From assembly GCF_946187255.1 (NCBI RefSeq), contig NZ_CAMHRZ010000100.1, forward strand, positions 1-11,160: a DNA stretch of 11,160 nt. Direction: 5' to 3'. Every line of letters starts with the position of its first letter. Positions within the stretch are counted from its first letter, which is position 1. The DNA is from an uncultured Ruminococcus sp. (lineage in GTDB: Bacteria > Bacillota > Clostridia > Oscillospirales > Ruminococcaceae). Below, piece by piece: positions 1 to 5,588 of this stretch. A model generated the notes under the pieces. The model was not told the origin of the DNA. It searched no databases and saw only the letters and a list, made by a program, of their open reading frames with translations. Made by a program: the position numbers and the translations under genes.

Positions 1-593
1 CCGACAGCAAGTACGTTAAGCTCTGGCTGGATTTCGATAACGTTGTGACGGCTTCGGTGCCTAATCCCGAAGTTTCCTATGAAGCGGGCGAAAACTCGGT
101 AAAACTCAAATGGACAGCTGTGAGCGGTGCCGAAAAGTACGCAGTTGCAGGCTATCAGAACGGCAGCTGGAAAAATCTTGCAGAGTGTACGGGAACCACC
201 TATACCCTCAAAGACCTGAAAGCGGGCACCAATTATAAAGTGGCGGTTCTCGCAAAAGTGAACGGCGTGTGGAATAAGGATGTGAGCAACGCTGTCACCG
301 TTACGCCGAAAAATCCCGCAACCAACCTTTATCCTGTAGTTCAGACACAGGTGAAAGACGGCAAGATCGGCTTCAAATGGAGTAAAGTCCAGGGAGCGGA
401 GAAGTACGGTATAGGCGTATATCAGGCGAATAAATGGGTAGTGAAGAAACAGCTGGACGGCTCAATAACCACATGGACATCACCGCAGGTCAAGAACGGG
501 ACATACAGGCTGGTAGTGCTGGCGAAAGTCAACGGCAAATGGGTGAGCGAAGATGTGTTCAAGAAGTCGTTTTACGTTAAGGTCAATTCATAA
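1..593 (+). CDS. C-terminal part of a secreted protein with two fibronectin type III-like repeats (5' end outside window)
   Basis: The frame is open from the window edge (first full codon at base 3) to TAA at 591-593, leaving 196 residues of a longer protein. No ribosome site precedes the GTG at 45, so that is not the true start. Two similar beta-sandwich repeats are visible at about residues 18-105 and 106-196. They share GAEKY followed by GYQNGSW or VYQANKW, and LAKVNGVW or LAKVNGKW, the pattern of FN3-like linker modules found at the ends of extracellular Ruminococcus proteins. No catalytic motif, dockerin or sortase signal is present, so the N-terminal function is unknown; a cell-surface or polysaccharide-related role is inference. 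The last codons and the stop lie inside the terminus of an intergenic repeat (AATTCATAATTATGG at 585-599), so the repeat may have supplied the present stop. No terminator follows directly; the nearest candidate is the repeat hairpin at 856-890. Confidence 0.75.
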   Translation, partial: DSKYVKLWLDFDNVVTASVPNPEVSYEAGENSVKLKWTAVSGAEKYAVAGYQNGSWKNLAECTGTTYTLKDLKAGTNYKVAVLAKVNGVWNKDVSNAVTVTPKNPATNLYPVVQTQVKDGKIGFKWSKVQGAEKYGIGVYQANKWVVKKQLDGSITTWTSPQVKNGTYRLVVLAKVNGKWVSEDVFKKSFYVKVNS

Positions 594-855
594 TTATGGT
601 GGGTGCGGGAAGTGCGCAGTTCTTGACCCATTGGGCAGTCAGCCACCGAGAAGCAAACAAAGGCAAACAGCAAAGTAAGTAACGTATCAAGCTTTTGGTC
701 AAGCTTTTCACGAAAAGCTTGCGGAGTTTGAGGCAGAGCCTCAATCACCGAAGTGCGAAACCAAAATGCACAGCAAACTATACAAGCAAAACAAGCTGGC
801 GTTCGATAAGCACACAAAACTACCGCCCAAAAAAGCGCAGCAATAACAAACATAC

Positions 856-890
856 GAGCGTGAACAAAACATCTGTTCACGCTCTTTCTT
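856..890 (+). terminator. Terminator-like hairpin H3 inside repeat copy 1
   Basis: An 11-bp perfect stem (GAGCGTGAACA at 856-866 with TGTTCACGCTC at 874-884), a 7-nt loop, then TTTCTTTC. It could terminate transcripts leaving the upstream FN3-repeat gene. The equivalent hairpin with the same T-rich flank occurs in copy 2 on the minus strand (5066-5094), so it belongs to the repeat rather than to the gene. Confidence 0.5.
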
Positions 891-956
891 TCTGCGGGAA
901 TACATTGCTGCGCGTCCACCAGCGAAACGGCGACAGCTCGTTGAGCGGTTTGCCAG

Positions 957-1044
957 CACTTCAAAACGATAAAAGCAGGAGTATCAGAAATAGGGTTCAC
1001 CACTCCAAAACGATAAAAGCAGGTTCATCCGAAATAGGGTTCAG
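957..1044 (+). repeat. Two tandem 44-bp units within repeat copy 1
   Basis: Units at 957-1000 and 1001-1044 share CACTYCAAAACGATAAAAGC, a variable middle, then GAAATAGGGTTCA. A diverged pair of the same units occurs on the minus strand at 4910-4992 in copy 2, so the tandem duplication is part of the family. There are only two units and no spacers, so this is not a CRISPR array. Confidence 0.7.
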
Positions 1045-1171
1045 CAAAAAGACTTCCCGCCCAAACCACACTGCCGGTCTTTGCGGTCAAGGACAGTAAA
1101 CAAGCAAGATATATCAAAATCAATATGCCGCATATAAATCACTGCATATTCCAACTTTTTTTCAAAAACAC

Positions 1172-1200
1172 TTGACAACGCCGTCCTGTTATGATATAAT
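1172..1200 (+). promoter_or_regulatory. Sigma-A promoter of the tRNA-Leu gene
   Basis: TTGACA at 1172-1177 and TATAAT at 1195-1200 with a 17-bp spacer and an upstream TG (TGATATAAT, extended -10). Both boxes match consensus and sit about 45 bp before the mature tRNA. An A/T-rich stretch at 1155-1168 precedes the -35. Confidence 0.85.
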
Positions 1201-1245
1201 AATTAAGCTGAATGTTTGGTTCAGTCCCTCATAAATAACAAAGAT

Positions 1246-1329
1246 GCGGCAGTGCTGGAACTGGCAGACAGGCACGTTTGAGGGGCGTGTGTCCTTGACG
1301 TACGGGTTCAAGTCCCGTTTGCCGCACCA
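1246..1329 (+). tRNA. tRNA-Leu (anticodon GAG)
   Basis: The cloverleaf folds fully. Acceptor GCGGCAG (1246-1252) pairs with TTGCCGC (1319-1325), with one G-T at the base. The D-stem is CTG/CAG around a loop containing GGCAGA. The anticodon stem is CACGT/GCGTG with loop TTGAGGG, giving anticodon GAG for CUC and CUU leucine codons. A long variable arm follows, as expected for class II tRNAs. The T-stem is ACGGG/CCCGT with loop TTCAAGT, then discriminator A and an encoded CCA at 1327-1329. It has its own promoter and terminator, so it is monocistronic. tRNA-Leu genes are common integration sites, and an integrase relic lies about 190 bp downstream. Confidence 0.95.
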
Positions 1330-1351
1330 CACGGTCGACACAGTCACCGTT

Positions 1352-1390
1352 AAAAAGCCCGAAACTACGCGGTTTCAGGGCTTTTTCTTT
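1352..1390 (+). terminator. Rho-independent terminator of tRNA-Leu
   Basis: GCCC GAAAC pairs with GTTTC A GGGC (one bulged A) around a TACGCG loop, preceded by AAAAA and followed by TTTTTCTTTT. It lies 22 bp past the CCA end. Confidence 0.85.
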
Positions 1391-1442
1391 TGCTTATTTT
1401 TAGATTTGTGCACTATTTGTTCACTAAGGCGTTTTTTATAGT

Positions 1443-1485
1443 AAAAAAGCAGGTTTGAGCTGAGTTCTCAAGCCTGCTTTCTTTG
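1443..1485. terminator. Bidirectional terminator between tRNA-Leu and the integrase relic
   Basis: An 11-bp stem (GCAGGTTTGAG at 1449-1459 with CTCAAGCCTGC at 1467-1477, one T-G pair), with TTTCTTT on the plus-strand side and a six-T tract on the minus-strand side. It would end minus-strand transcription of the former integrase gene, whose stop codon is 35 bp away. Confidence 0.7.
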
Positions 1486-1519
1486 TATTAATATGACGTA
1501 TCGAATGTGGCTGCTATTA

Positions 1520-1645
1520 TTATGCCTGCTTGCGTTTTGTGTCCGGCTTTGTAATGTCAAGAGCATCGGCTACTGCTTCCATAGCTTTTGCATTCACTTC
1601 ATCAAATGCATGAGCATAAATGTTTAAAGTTGTTACGCTTTGAAT
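1520..1645 (-). pseudogene. Tyrosine recombinase (integrase) C-terminal relic
   Basis: The minus strand reads 41 residues ending in TAA at 1520-1522: SVTTLNIYAHAFDE, then NAKAMEAVADALD and a Lys-rich tail. The pattern TTLNIYAHAxDE followed by an alanine-rich helix is the C-terminal end of phage/ICE-type tyrosine integrases, where the Tyr of NIY is the nucleophile (residue 10 of the fragment). The N-terminal domains and the Arg/His catalytic boxes are missing: upstream of about 1646 the frame runs into repeat copy 4 and loses all resemblance. It lies next to tRNA-Leu with its 3' end towards the tRNA, so it is probably the remains of an element once integrated there. It was too short and too broken to be expressed as a recombinase. 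Confidence 0.7.
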
Positions 1646-1650
1646 ATTTG

Positions 1651-1805
1651 CTGTGCATTTTGAACTGCACTTCGGTGATTGAGACTCTGCCCACAATCAG
1701 CTTTGTTGTTCTTACCCAACTCAGTCTGCGTCAGAGTTTACTGCACTTTCAGCTATTCTATCCTTAGAACAGCCCACTTCCCGCCCTCACCATAATTATG
1801 AATTA
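1651..1805 (-). repeat. Structured intergenic repeat, copy 4 (truncated, inverted)
   Basis: Read on the minus strand it starts with AATTCATAATTATGGTG (1804 downwards), matches the terminus of copy 1 over about 40 bp, and carries the core TCACCGAAGTGC (1678-1667) followed by AAAATGCACAGCAAA, as in copy 1. The portion between terminus and core differs from copy 1. The element stops within a few bases of the integrase relic. Confidence 0.65.
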
Positions 1806-1842
1806 AAAAAACAATCCTCCCACAGCCAAAAGCCGCAGGAGG
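1804..1842 (-). terminator. Terminator of the GH43 gene
   Basis: On the minus strand an 11-bp stem (1842-1832 with 1826-1816, three G-U pairs), a short T-rich loop, then ATTGTTTTTTT. It lies about 80 bp after the stop codon at 1920-1922. The T-tract abuts the end of repeat copy 4. Confidence 0.75.
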
Positions 1843-1919
1843 GTATGTAACTGTACTTAACGCGCTCAGAGTGCTTCTCCCTGAAACGCAGTTCTGTACA
1901 AGGGAGGGGGGTTTGTTTA

Positions 1920-2204
1920 TCAGCTGATCCTCCAGCTGTCAACGGATGCATTGTTGTTGAATACGAAGTAGAGATCGTTCTTGCCGCTCAGATCCTGGAG
2001 AGGTACTGTGATGTCATCCATAGATGAACCTGCGGGGACCTCAACATAAGCAACTGCTGTGCCTGTAGCACTGCCCTTGCATACCTTGATGATGCATCCG
2101 GTGTTGGAAGATGCCTTTATAGTCAGCTCCGAAGGAGAAGAACCACAGTTTACGCCCGTTACGCGGAACCAGCTGCCCTTGTTTGCCTGAACAACGGAAT
2201 TGCC
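1920..2204 (-). CDS. 3' end of the GH43 gene: CBM6-like module, cut off by adapter sequence
   Basis: The minus strand is open for 94 residues after the adapter and ends in TGA at 1920-1922. It reads NKGSWFRVTGVNCG, then ASSNTGCIIKVCKGSATGT, then NDLYFVFNNN and VDSWRIS. This is the C-terminal two-thirds of a family 6 carbohydrate-binding module (GSWxxVxGVxxG, a ligand-facing strand, and the closing DLYFVF). CBM6 modules bind xylan and related chains and commonly follow GH43 domains. The fragment has no start codon with a ribosome site, so it is not a gene of its own: it is the tail of the GH43 gene upstream. It is in the same reading frame as that gene, but the N-terminal strands of the module appear to be missing at the join. 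A chimeric join to a paralogue cannot be excluded. Confidence 0.7.
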   Translation of the reverse strand, partial: GNSVVQANKGSWFRVTGVNCGSSPSELTIKASSNTGCIIKVCKGSATGTAVAYVEVPAGSSMDDITVPLQDLSGKNDLYFVFNNNASVDSWRIS

Positions 2205-2230
2205 AGTTCAGACGTGTGCTCTTCCGATCT
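2205..2230. other. Illumina TruSeq adapter sequence embedded in the assembly
   Basis: On the minus strand the 26 bases begin AGATCGGAAGAGC and end ACGTCTGAACT, which is the standard TruSeq 3' adapter. On the plus strand they end in GCTCTTCCGATCT. The match covers all 26 bases without mismatch. It sits in the CBM6 coding region and its TGA gives the upstream frame the tail QIGRAHV, which is translated adapter. This is a sequencing or assembly artefact, not biology. Confidence 0.97.
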
Positions 2231-4127
2231 GATGTGAGAAGGTTGCTGCGCGTACTGTCTGGGTGGGATCAAGTGCCTTGAGCTGGGCAACGCCGCCCTT
2301 TGTACCTGTAACTGCCTGTATCTTACCATCGGAATTGATGTTGACTTTATCAACATGAGTGCTGCGGTAGCCGCCCTTGAGTCCCATGCTGTCCTGGAGA
2401 TACTGTGCATGGTAGAACAGGTACCACTGACCGTTGAACTTATAGAATGTGTGGTGGTTATTTCCGCCTGTGCCGAAGAAGTAACCGATGCCCTTGAATG
2501 CTTCGCCAACGTAGGTGAAGGGTCCGAGAGGATTGTCGCTGACCATGTAGTTGATAGCGCCCGAAGTCAGACCGTAGGGGTTGCCGTTTGTATTGAAGTT
2601 AGAGCAGTAGCTGTAGTAGTACTTGCCGTTGAACTTGTGGATACCGCTGTCCTCAAAGAGATAAGGAGCGTCGATGGTCTTGACATCACCCTCGATACCT
2701 GTCATGTACTTGTTCAGCTTAACGCATCTTGCAGTCTTGGGGTGAGCATCCTGTCCTTTGGGAACGCCGCCGCCGAAGTACAGATAACCTGTGCCGTCAT
2801 CGTCAACAAGTACAGCAGGGTCGAACAGCCATTCAACGTTGCAGTTGGGCATCGAACGGGAGATAAGAGCCTTGCCGATAGGATCGCGCCAGGGACCTGT
2901 GGGGCTGTCAGCTTCCAGTACAGCTATGCCGTTGCCGCCGTTTGCAAAGTACAGGAAGAACTTCTCCTTGCCGTCGATCTTCTTGTGGCACGCAGTAGGA
3001 GCCCATGAATTTCCGCCCCACTTGCACAGACCGTTTGAACCTGCGGCGTTGATAAGACCGTGATCTGTCCAGTTAACAAGGTCATCGGAAGATATGCAGC
3101 GCAGGCAGTTGATGGTGCCGTACTCGATATCGGTCAGCTGACCGTTCTTGTATAACAGATGGTCGTCTGTCATGAATACATATATCCTGCCGTTGTATTC
3201 CATAACACCGGGATCGGCGCCGAAATACTGGGATATACAAGGATTGTTCTCGTTAGCCTTCTTGTAGCTTGTGGCAAGATTTACATTGCCGAACCTGGAA
3301 GCCAGTTCCTCGTAGTTAACGTTAACTATCTTCGGGAACTTGTCTATCTTCTTCAGGATGAAGTCCCTGATGTACTCAATATCCGTATTGTTCACTGTTC
3401 CGTCCTTATCGATATCAGCAGCCTTCTGGGAAAGCTTAGCGTCAAAGCCGTAGCGCATACCGCGTTTTGCAGCTACCAGGTCAGCGATGTTTACTCTGCC
3501 GTCCATATTTACGTCTCCGCGATAATCATTGGAAACGGGTCCGGGCTGAGAGCCGTCGAACTTAACGCCTTCTCTGGCAACTATCAGTTCATCGATATAG
3601 AAATTGCCTGTAGCTTCAAGGGTCTCAACGTAGAGATGGAGATCGCTTGCGCCTGCGGGTATCTGATAGGATGTGTTGTAAAGTCTGAGCCACTTGCCTG
3701 CGGTCGTGGAACCCTGAGCGATGTGGTCATAGCATACAGTACCTTCTGAGTCTTTATACTGGAGAGAGAGCAGGAATTCCTGAGAATCATCGCCCTCTTC
3801 ATAATCCACCTGAACGGAGAAGCTGTACTTCTGACCGGGAATGAAAGTGGAAGTATCCAGTGTTCTCTGAATGCCCATCCAGGCACTTGTACGGTCTTTT
3901 ATCAGCAGTGCGTTGGTACCCTTGTAGGGGTGTCTGCCGCTGAGTTCGAGCTCACCGCCGCCTCTTACTTCCCAGTCATCGAAATTGTCATCAAAGGTAT
4001 AGTAATAATAATAACCATTGATGTCGGGACTGTCAGCGGCAACAGGGAGAGCTGTTGCGGTAGAAGTGAGAATCAGGCTGCAGAGAGCTGCAGCGCAAAG
4101 TTTCTGCAAATTCCTTTTAGAACCCAT
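2208..4127 (-). CDS. Secreted dockerin-containing glycoside hydrolase family 43 protein (CBM22-like, dockerin, GH43, start of CBM6), artificially truncated
   Basis: The start is ATG at 4127-4125, with AAGGAGGA 7-8 bases upstream; a longer frame back to 4211 lacks a ribosome site. Numbering from this ATG: signal peptide 1 to about 31 (Lys/Arg start, hydrophobic core, ending PVAA); CBM22-like module about 34-189; type I dockerin about 202-265 with two calcium loops (DVNMDGRVNIAD and DIDKDGTVNNTD); GH43 five-bladed propeller about 297-612. Putative catalytic residues are Asp305 (GADPGV, base), Asp436 (FDPAVLVDDDG, pKa modulator) and Glu492 (FEDSGIHKFNGKYYYSY, acid). The closest architecture is arabinofuranosidase/xylosidase-like GH43 enzymes acting on arabinoxylan, and the dockerin implies attachment to a cohesin. 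Residues after His632 are adapter-encoded, so the stop is false; the gene continues at 1920-2204. Exact substrate is not deducible. Confidence 0.9.
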   Translation of the reverse strand: MGSKRNLQKLCAAALCSLILTSTATALPVAADSPDINGYYYYYTFDDNFDDWEVRGGGELELSGRHPYKGTNALLIKDRTSAWMGIQRTLDTSTFIPGQKYSFSVQVDYEEGDDSQEFLLSLQYKDSEGTVCYDHIAQGSTTAGKWLRLYNTSYQIPAGASDLHLYVETLEATGNFYIDELIVAREGVKFDGSQPGPVSNDYRGDVNMDGRVNIADLVAAKRGMRYGFDAKLSQKAADIDKDGTVNNTDIEYIRDFILKKIDKFPKIVNVNYEELASRFGNVNLATSYKKANENNPCISQYFGADPGVMEYNGRIYVFMTDDHLLYKNGQLTDIEYGTINCLRCISSDDLVNWTDHGLINAAGSNGLCKWGGNSWAPTACHKKIDGKEKFFLYFANGGNGIAVLEADSPTGPWRDPIGKALISRSMPNCNVEWLFDPAVLVDDDGTGYLYFGGGVPKGQDAHPKTARCVKLNKYMTGIEGDVKTIDAPYLFEDSGIHKFNGKYYYSYCSNFNTNGNPYGLTSGAINYMVSDNPLGPFTYVGEAFKGIGYFFGTGGNNHHTFYKFNGQWYLFYHAQYLQDSMGLKGGYRSTHVDKVNINSDGKIQAVTGTKGGVAQLKALDPTQTVRAATFSHQIGRAHV

Positions 4128-4228
4128 AATATGTCCTCCTTGAAATAAGTCACCTGATTTTGTTTTCGTATATGTATTTGTTTTCTCGAAGTATACAATT
4201 TTTGTTAACATATCTTACTGTTTAGGTC

Positions 4229-4257
4229 ATTATAGCACAACGACCCCACATCCTCAA
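4229..4257 (-). promoter_or_regulatory. Promoter of the GH43 gene
   Basis: On the minus strand TTGAGG (4257-4252), a 17-bp spacer, then TATAAT (4234-4229) preceded by TGC (extended -10). It predicts a 5' leader of about 95 nt before the ATG at 4127. No regulator operator is recognised. Confidence 0.65.
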
Positions 4258-4471
4258 CCCACAAAATGTAGTTGTAGTGGACAAAATGCTGATTGGAGAA
4301 ATCGTTTACAAAAAATACATAAAATCAGAGTGGGTTGTATGCTCGATTTTCGCATTGTGAAATTTGTACGCTTATAAATGTAAATAAATTCCGATGGGTG
4401 AGAGTGGGGGATTTTTGTGCGAAGTGTGGAATATAATTGCATAGTGCAAAATGTTAGGCAAATTGTGAACG
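4258..4471. other. Intergenic stretch with nothing recognised
   Basis: Upstream of the GH43 promoter and before repeat copy 3. Short frames cross it on both strands, but none has a ribosome site or familiar residues. No RNA gene or strong hairpin was found. Confidence 0.4.
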
Positions 4472-4625
4472 CGGCAGCAAACAAAGGCAAAAGTGAGCCG
4501 CCGTGAAACAAACAAGGCAAACAGCAAAGCAGGTGTTTTGGTCGGGCTTTTCACGAAAAGCTGGCGGGAGTTTACAATCAGCAAAGCTGATTGTGGGCGG
4601 CGCCCTAAATCACCGAAGTGCAGCC
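4472..4625 (+). repeat. Structured intergenic repeat, copy 3 (partial)
   Basis: Same orientation as copy 1. It contains GCAAACAAAGGCAAA, then TTTTGGTC, hairpin H1 (GCTTTT CACG AAAAGC at 4546-4561), GGCGG-GAGTTT, hairpin H2 (ACAATCAGC, AAA, GCTGATTGT at 4574-4594), GGGC GGC GCCC (4595-4604), and the core TCACCGAAGTGC (4610-4621). H2 sits where copy 1 has a different stem sequence. The left terminus and everything after the core (H3, tandem units) are absent. Confidence 0.65.
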
Positions 4626-4635
4626 CCCACATTAA

Positions 4636-4909
4636 TATATTTATACAACACAATAATTTATCCCACATATTTGACATTATCAAATAATATTATTATATAC
4701 ATTAATATCTCGCGGACTTTTTCAACTTAATTTTTCTGAGCCTTTGTGCATTCTGCACAATGAAAATCGGGTGTATTTTGCGGTGAAATGCTCTGTTTTT
4801 GAATGTTTGGGAAATTGGTTTCCGAATTATGGGATATTTTCTTACCGGAACGGGTGTTGTGAATGTGGTGTGTTCATCTCACAAAATCAGCAACTGTGTG
4901 GGGGTGAAG
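4636..4909. other. AT-rich intergenic stretch with a promoter-like motif but no gene
   Basis: Very AT-rich between 4630 and 4735. TTGACA at 4671-4676 and TATATA at 4694-4699 (17-bp spacer) resemble a plus-strand promoter, but no coding frame with a ribosome site follows before repeat copy 2. A frame from 4744 to 5250 runs into the repeat and has no protein-like features. A small RNA is possible but unsupported. Confidence 0.3.
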
Positions 4910-5259
4910 CTATTTCGGATAGGACTGCTTTTATCGTTTTGGTGCCTGCTGAACCCTATTTAGGATACTCCTGCTTTTATCGGTTTGGAGTGATGAACGA
5001 CCGCTCGGAAGCGCTTCGCTGTCCTCGCTGGTGGACGCGCGGCAATGTATTTACGCCTAAAGAAAGAGCGTGGACGTTTGTTTTGTTCACGCTCATAGTT
5101 TTGTTATTGCCGCGCTTGATTAGAGCGTCGGTTTTGTGTGCTAATAACACATGGTTGTCGCGTCGCTTTGGTGCCTTGACCGAGAGGCGTATGCGACTGC
5201 GTCGGCATTTGCCTCTCGAGCTCTCCGCAAGCCTTTCGCGAAAGGCTTGACCCAAAGCT
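4910..5259 (-). repeat. Structured intergenic repeat, copy 2 (inverted, diverged)
   Basis: Read on the minus strand this aligns with copy 1 from about its base 690 to 1044. H1 at 5229-5248 has stem AAGCCTTT/AAAGGCTT and loop CGCG. H2 is an extended hairpin (CGAGAGGC at 5181-5188 with GCCTCTCG at 5211-5218, plus an inner stem TGCGAC/GTCGGCA). H3 is at 5066-5094, with the same TTTCTTT flank. CGCGTCCACCAGCGA is conserved at 5025-5039, and two tandem units lie at 4910-4992. The body is continuous but heavily diverged; the terminal AATTCATAATTATGG motif is not seen. Confidence 0.7.
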
Positions 5260-5313
5260 CGCCTCACGCTATAGTTTGCGACTGGCGCTCGTTTGTTTCC
5301 GCGAACACAACTT

Positions 5314-5341
5314 TTGCTCCTCCTGCATATCCTTATATAAA
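5314..5341 (+). promoter_or_regulatory. Possible promoter of the DUF3343-desulfurase operon
   Basis: TTGCTC (5314-5319), a 16-bp spacer, and TATAAA (5336-5341). The predicted start would leave a leader of only about 14 nt, with the ribosome site AAAGGAG at 5348-5354. This is a weak assignment made on position. Confidence 0.3.
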
Positions 5342-5361
5342 CGCACGAAAGGAGCACTCAC

Positions 5362-5577
5362 ATGAAAAATACCTTCTTCACCATGAGCAGTATAACCTAC
5401 GCCATGAAAGCCAAAGAATACCTCAATTCCATCGGCTATCACTGCGATGTCAGACGTACACCAAAAAATACAGGCAGCGGCTGCGGTTACTCCATCGTTG
5501 TCCGCGATGATCCCGATATCATAGCAGGACAGCTGGAGCGCAGAAACATCCCCTACAAAGGGATTTACAGCTATTAG
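5362..5577 (+). CDS. DUF3343 family protein (putative Se/S carrier-like)
   Basis: A 71-residue protein starting at ATG 5362, 7 bases after AAAGGAG. It matches the small DUF3343 fold: a short beta-alpha-beta unit with MKAKEYLNSIGYHCDVRRTP and the glycine/cysteine motif GSGCGYSIVV (Cys41; a further Cys at 28). Family members are annotated as putative selenium/sulfur carriers and are often encoded next to TIGR01977-type cysteine desulfurases. The stop at 5575-5577 lies only 11 bases before the next start and overlaps the next gene's ribosome site, so the two are co-transcribed and possibly translationally coupled. A carrier accepting a persulfide from the neighbouring enzyme is a reasonable inference, not shown. 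No membrane segment or signal peptide. Confidence 0.75.
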   Translation: MKNTFFTMSSITYAMKAKEYLNSIGYHCDVRRTPKNTGSGCGYSIVVRDDPDIIAGQLERRNIPYKGIYSY

Positions 5578-5588
5578 GAGGTCGCACG

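Larger units (their letters stand above)
585..1068 (+). repeat. Structured intergenic repeat, copy 1 (fullest copy)
   Basis: Non-coding element that recurs in whole or part at 1651-1805, 4472-4625, 4910-5259 and, by its terminus, 8525-8570. In order it holds: a terminus with AATTCATAATTATGG (585-599); hairpin H1 at 701-720 (AAGCTTTT, loop CACG, AAAAGCTT); hairpin H2 at 728-744 (TTGAGGC, AGA, GCCTCAA); the core TCACCGAAGTGC (745-756); hairpin H3 at 856-884 (11-bp stem, GAGCGTGAACA) followed by TTTCTTTC; the block CGCGTCCACCAGCGA (911-925); and two 44-bp tandem units (957-1044). An imperfect inverted repeat brackets it: bases 597-613 pair with 1052-1068 at 13 of 17 positions. The layout is MITE-like, but no transposase or target duplication is seen. 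Open frames crossing it have no family resemblance. Confidence 0.7.

Noticed and set aside
957..1044. CRISPR-like tandem repeat.
   Set aside because: There are only two adjoining units without spacers, and no cas genes.
695..1099. Open frame of 134 codons across repeat copy 1, sharing the segment SVNKTSVHALS with a minus-strand frame in copy 2 (4977-5357).
   Set aside because: The similarity follows from the DNA repeat and is limited to the hairpin H3 region. There is no ribosome site or protein family, and the rest of the two frames disagrees while the DNA stems are kept.
1300..1329. Attachment-site duplication of the tRNA-Leu 3' end.
   Set aside because: I searched by eye for a second copy of the T-arm/acceptor sequence and found none, so no element boundaries can be drawn.
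1244..1441. A 65-codon frame starting at the tRNA.
   Set aside because: It runs straight through the tRNA-Leu gene and its terminator.
2159..2509. Minus-strand frame with the segment RSEEHTSEL.
   Set aside because: That segment is adapter translated in another frame, a known contamination signature, and the rest lies out of frame within the GH43 gene.
2355..3749. Long plus-strand frames opposite the GH43 gene.
   Set aside because: They are antisense shadows of a well-supported coding region, with no ribosome sites or recognisable domains.
4128..4211. Upstream TTG start at 4211 for the GH43 protein, adding 28 residues.
   Set aside because: The extension would precede the signal peptide and has no ribosome site, while ATG 4127 has AAGGAGGA at ideal spacing.
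4744..5250. Open frame of 168 codons on the plus strand.
   Set aside because: Its second half is antisense to repeat copy 2, it lacks a ribosome site, and its composition is not protein-like.
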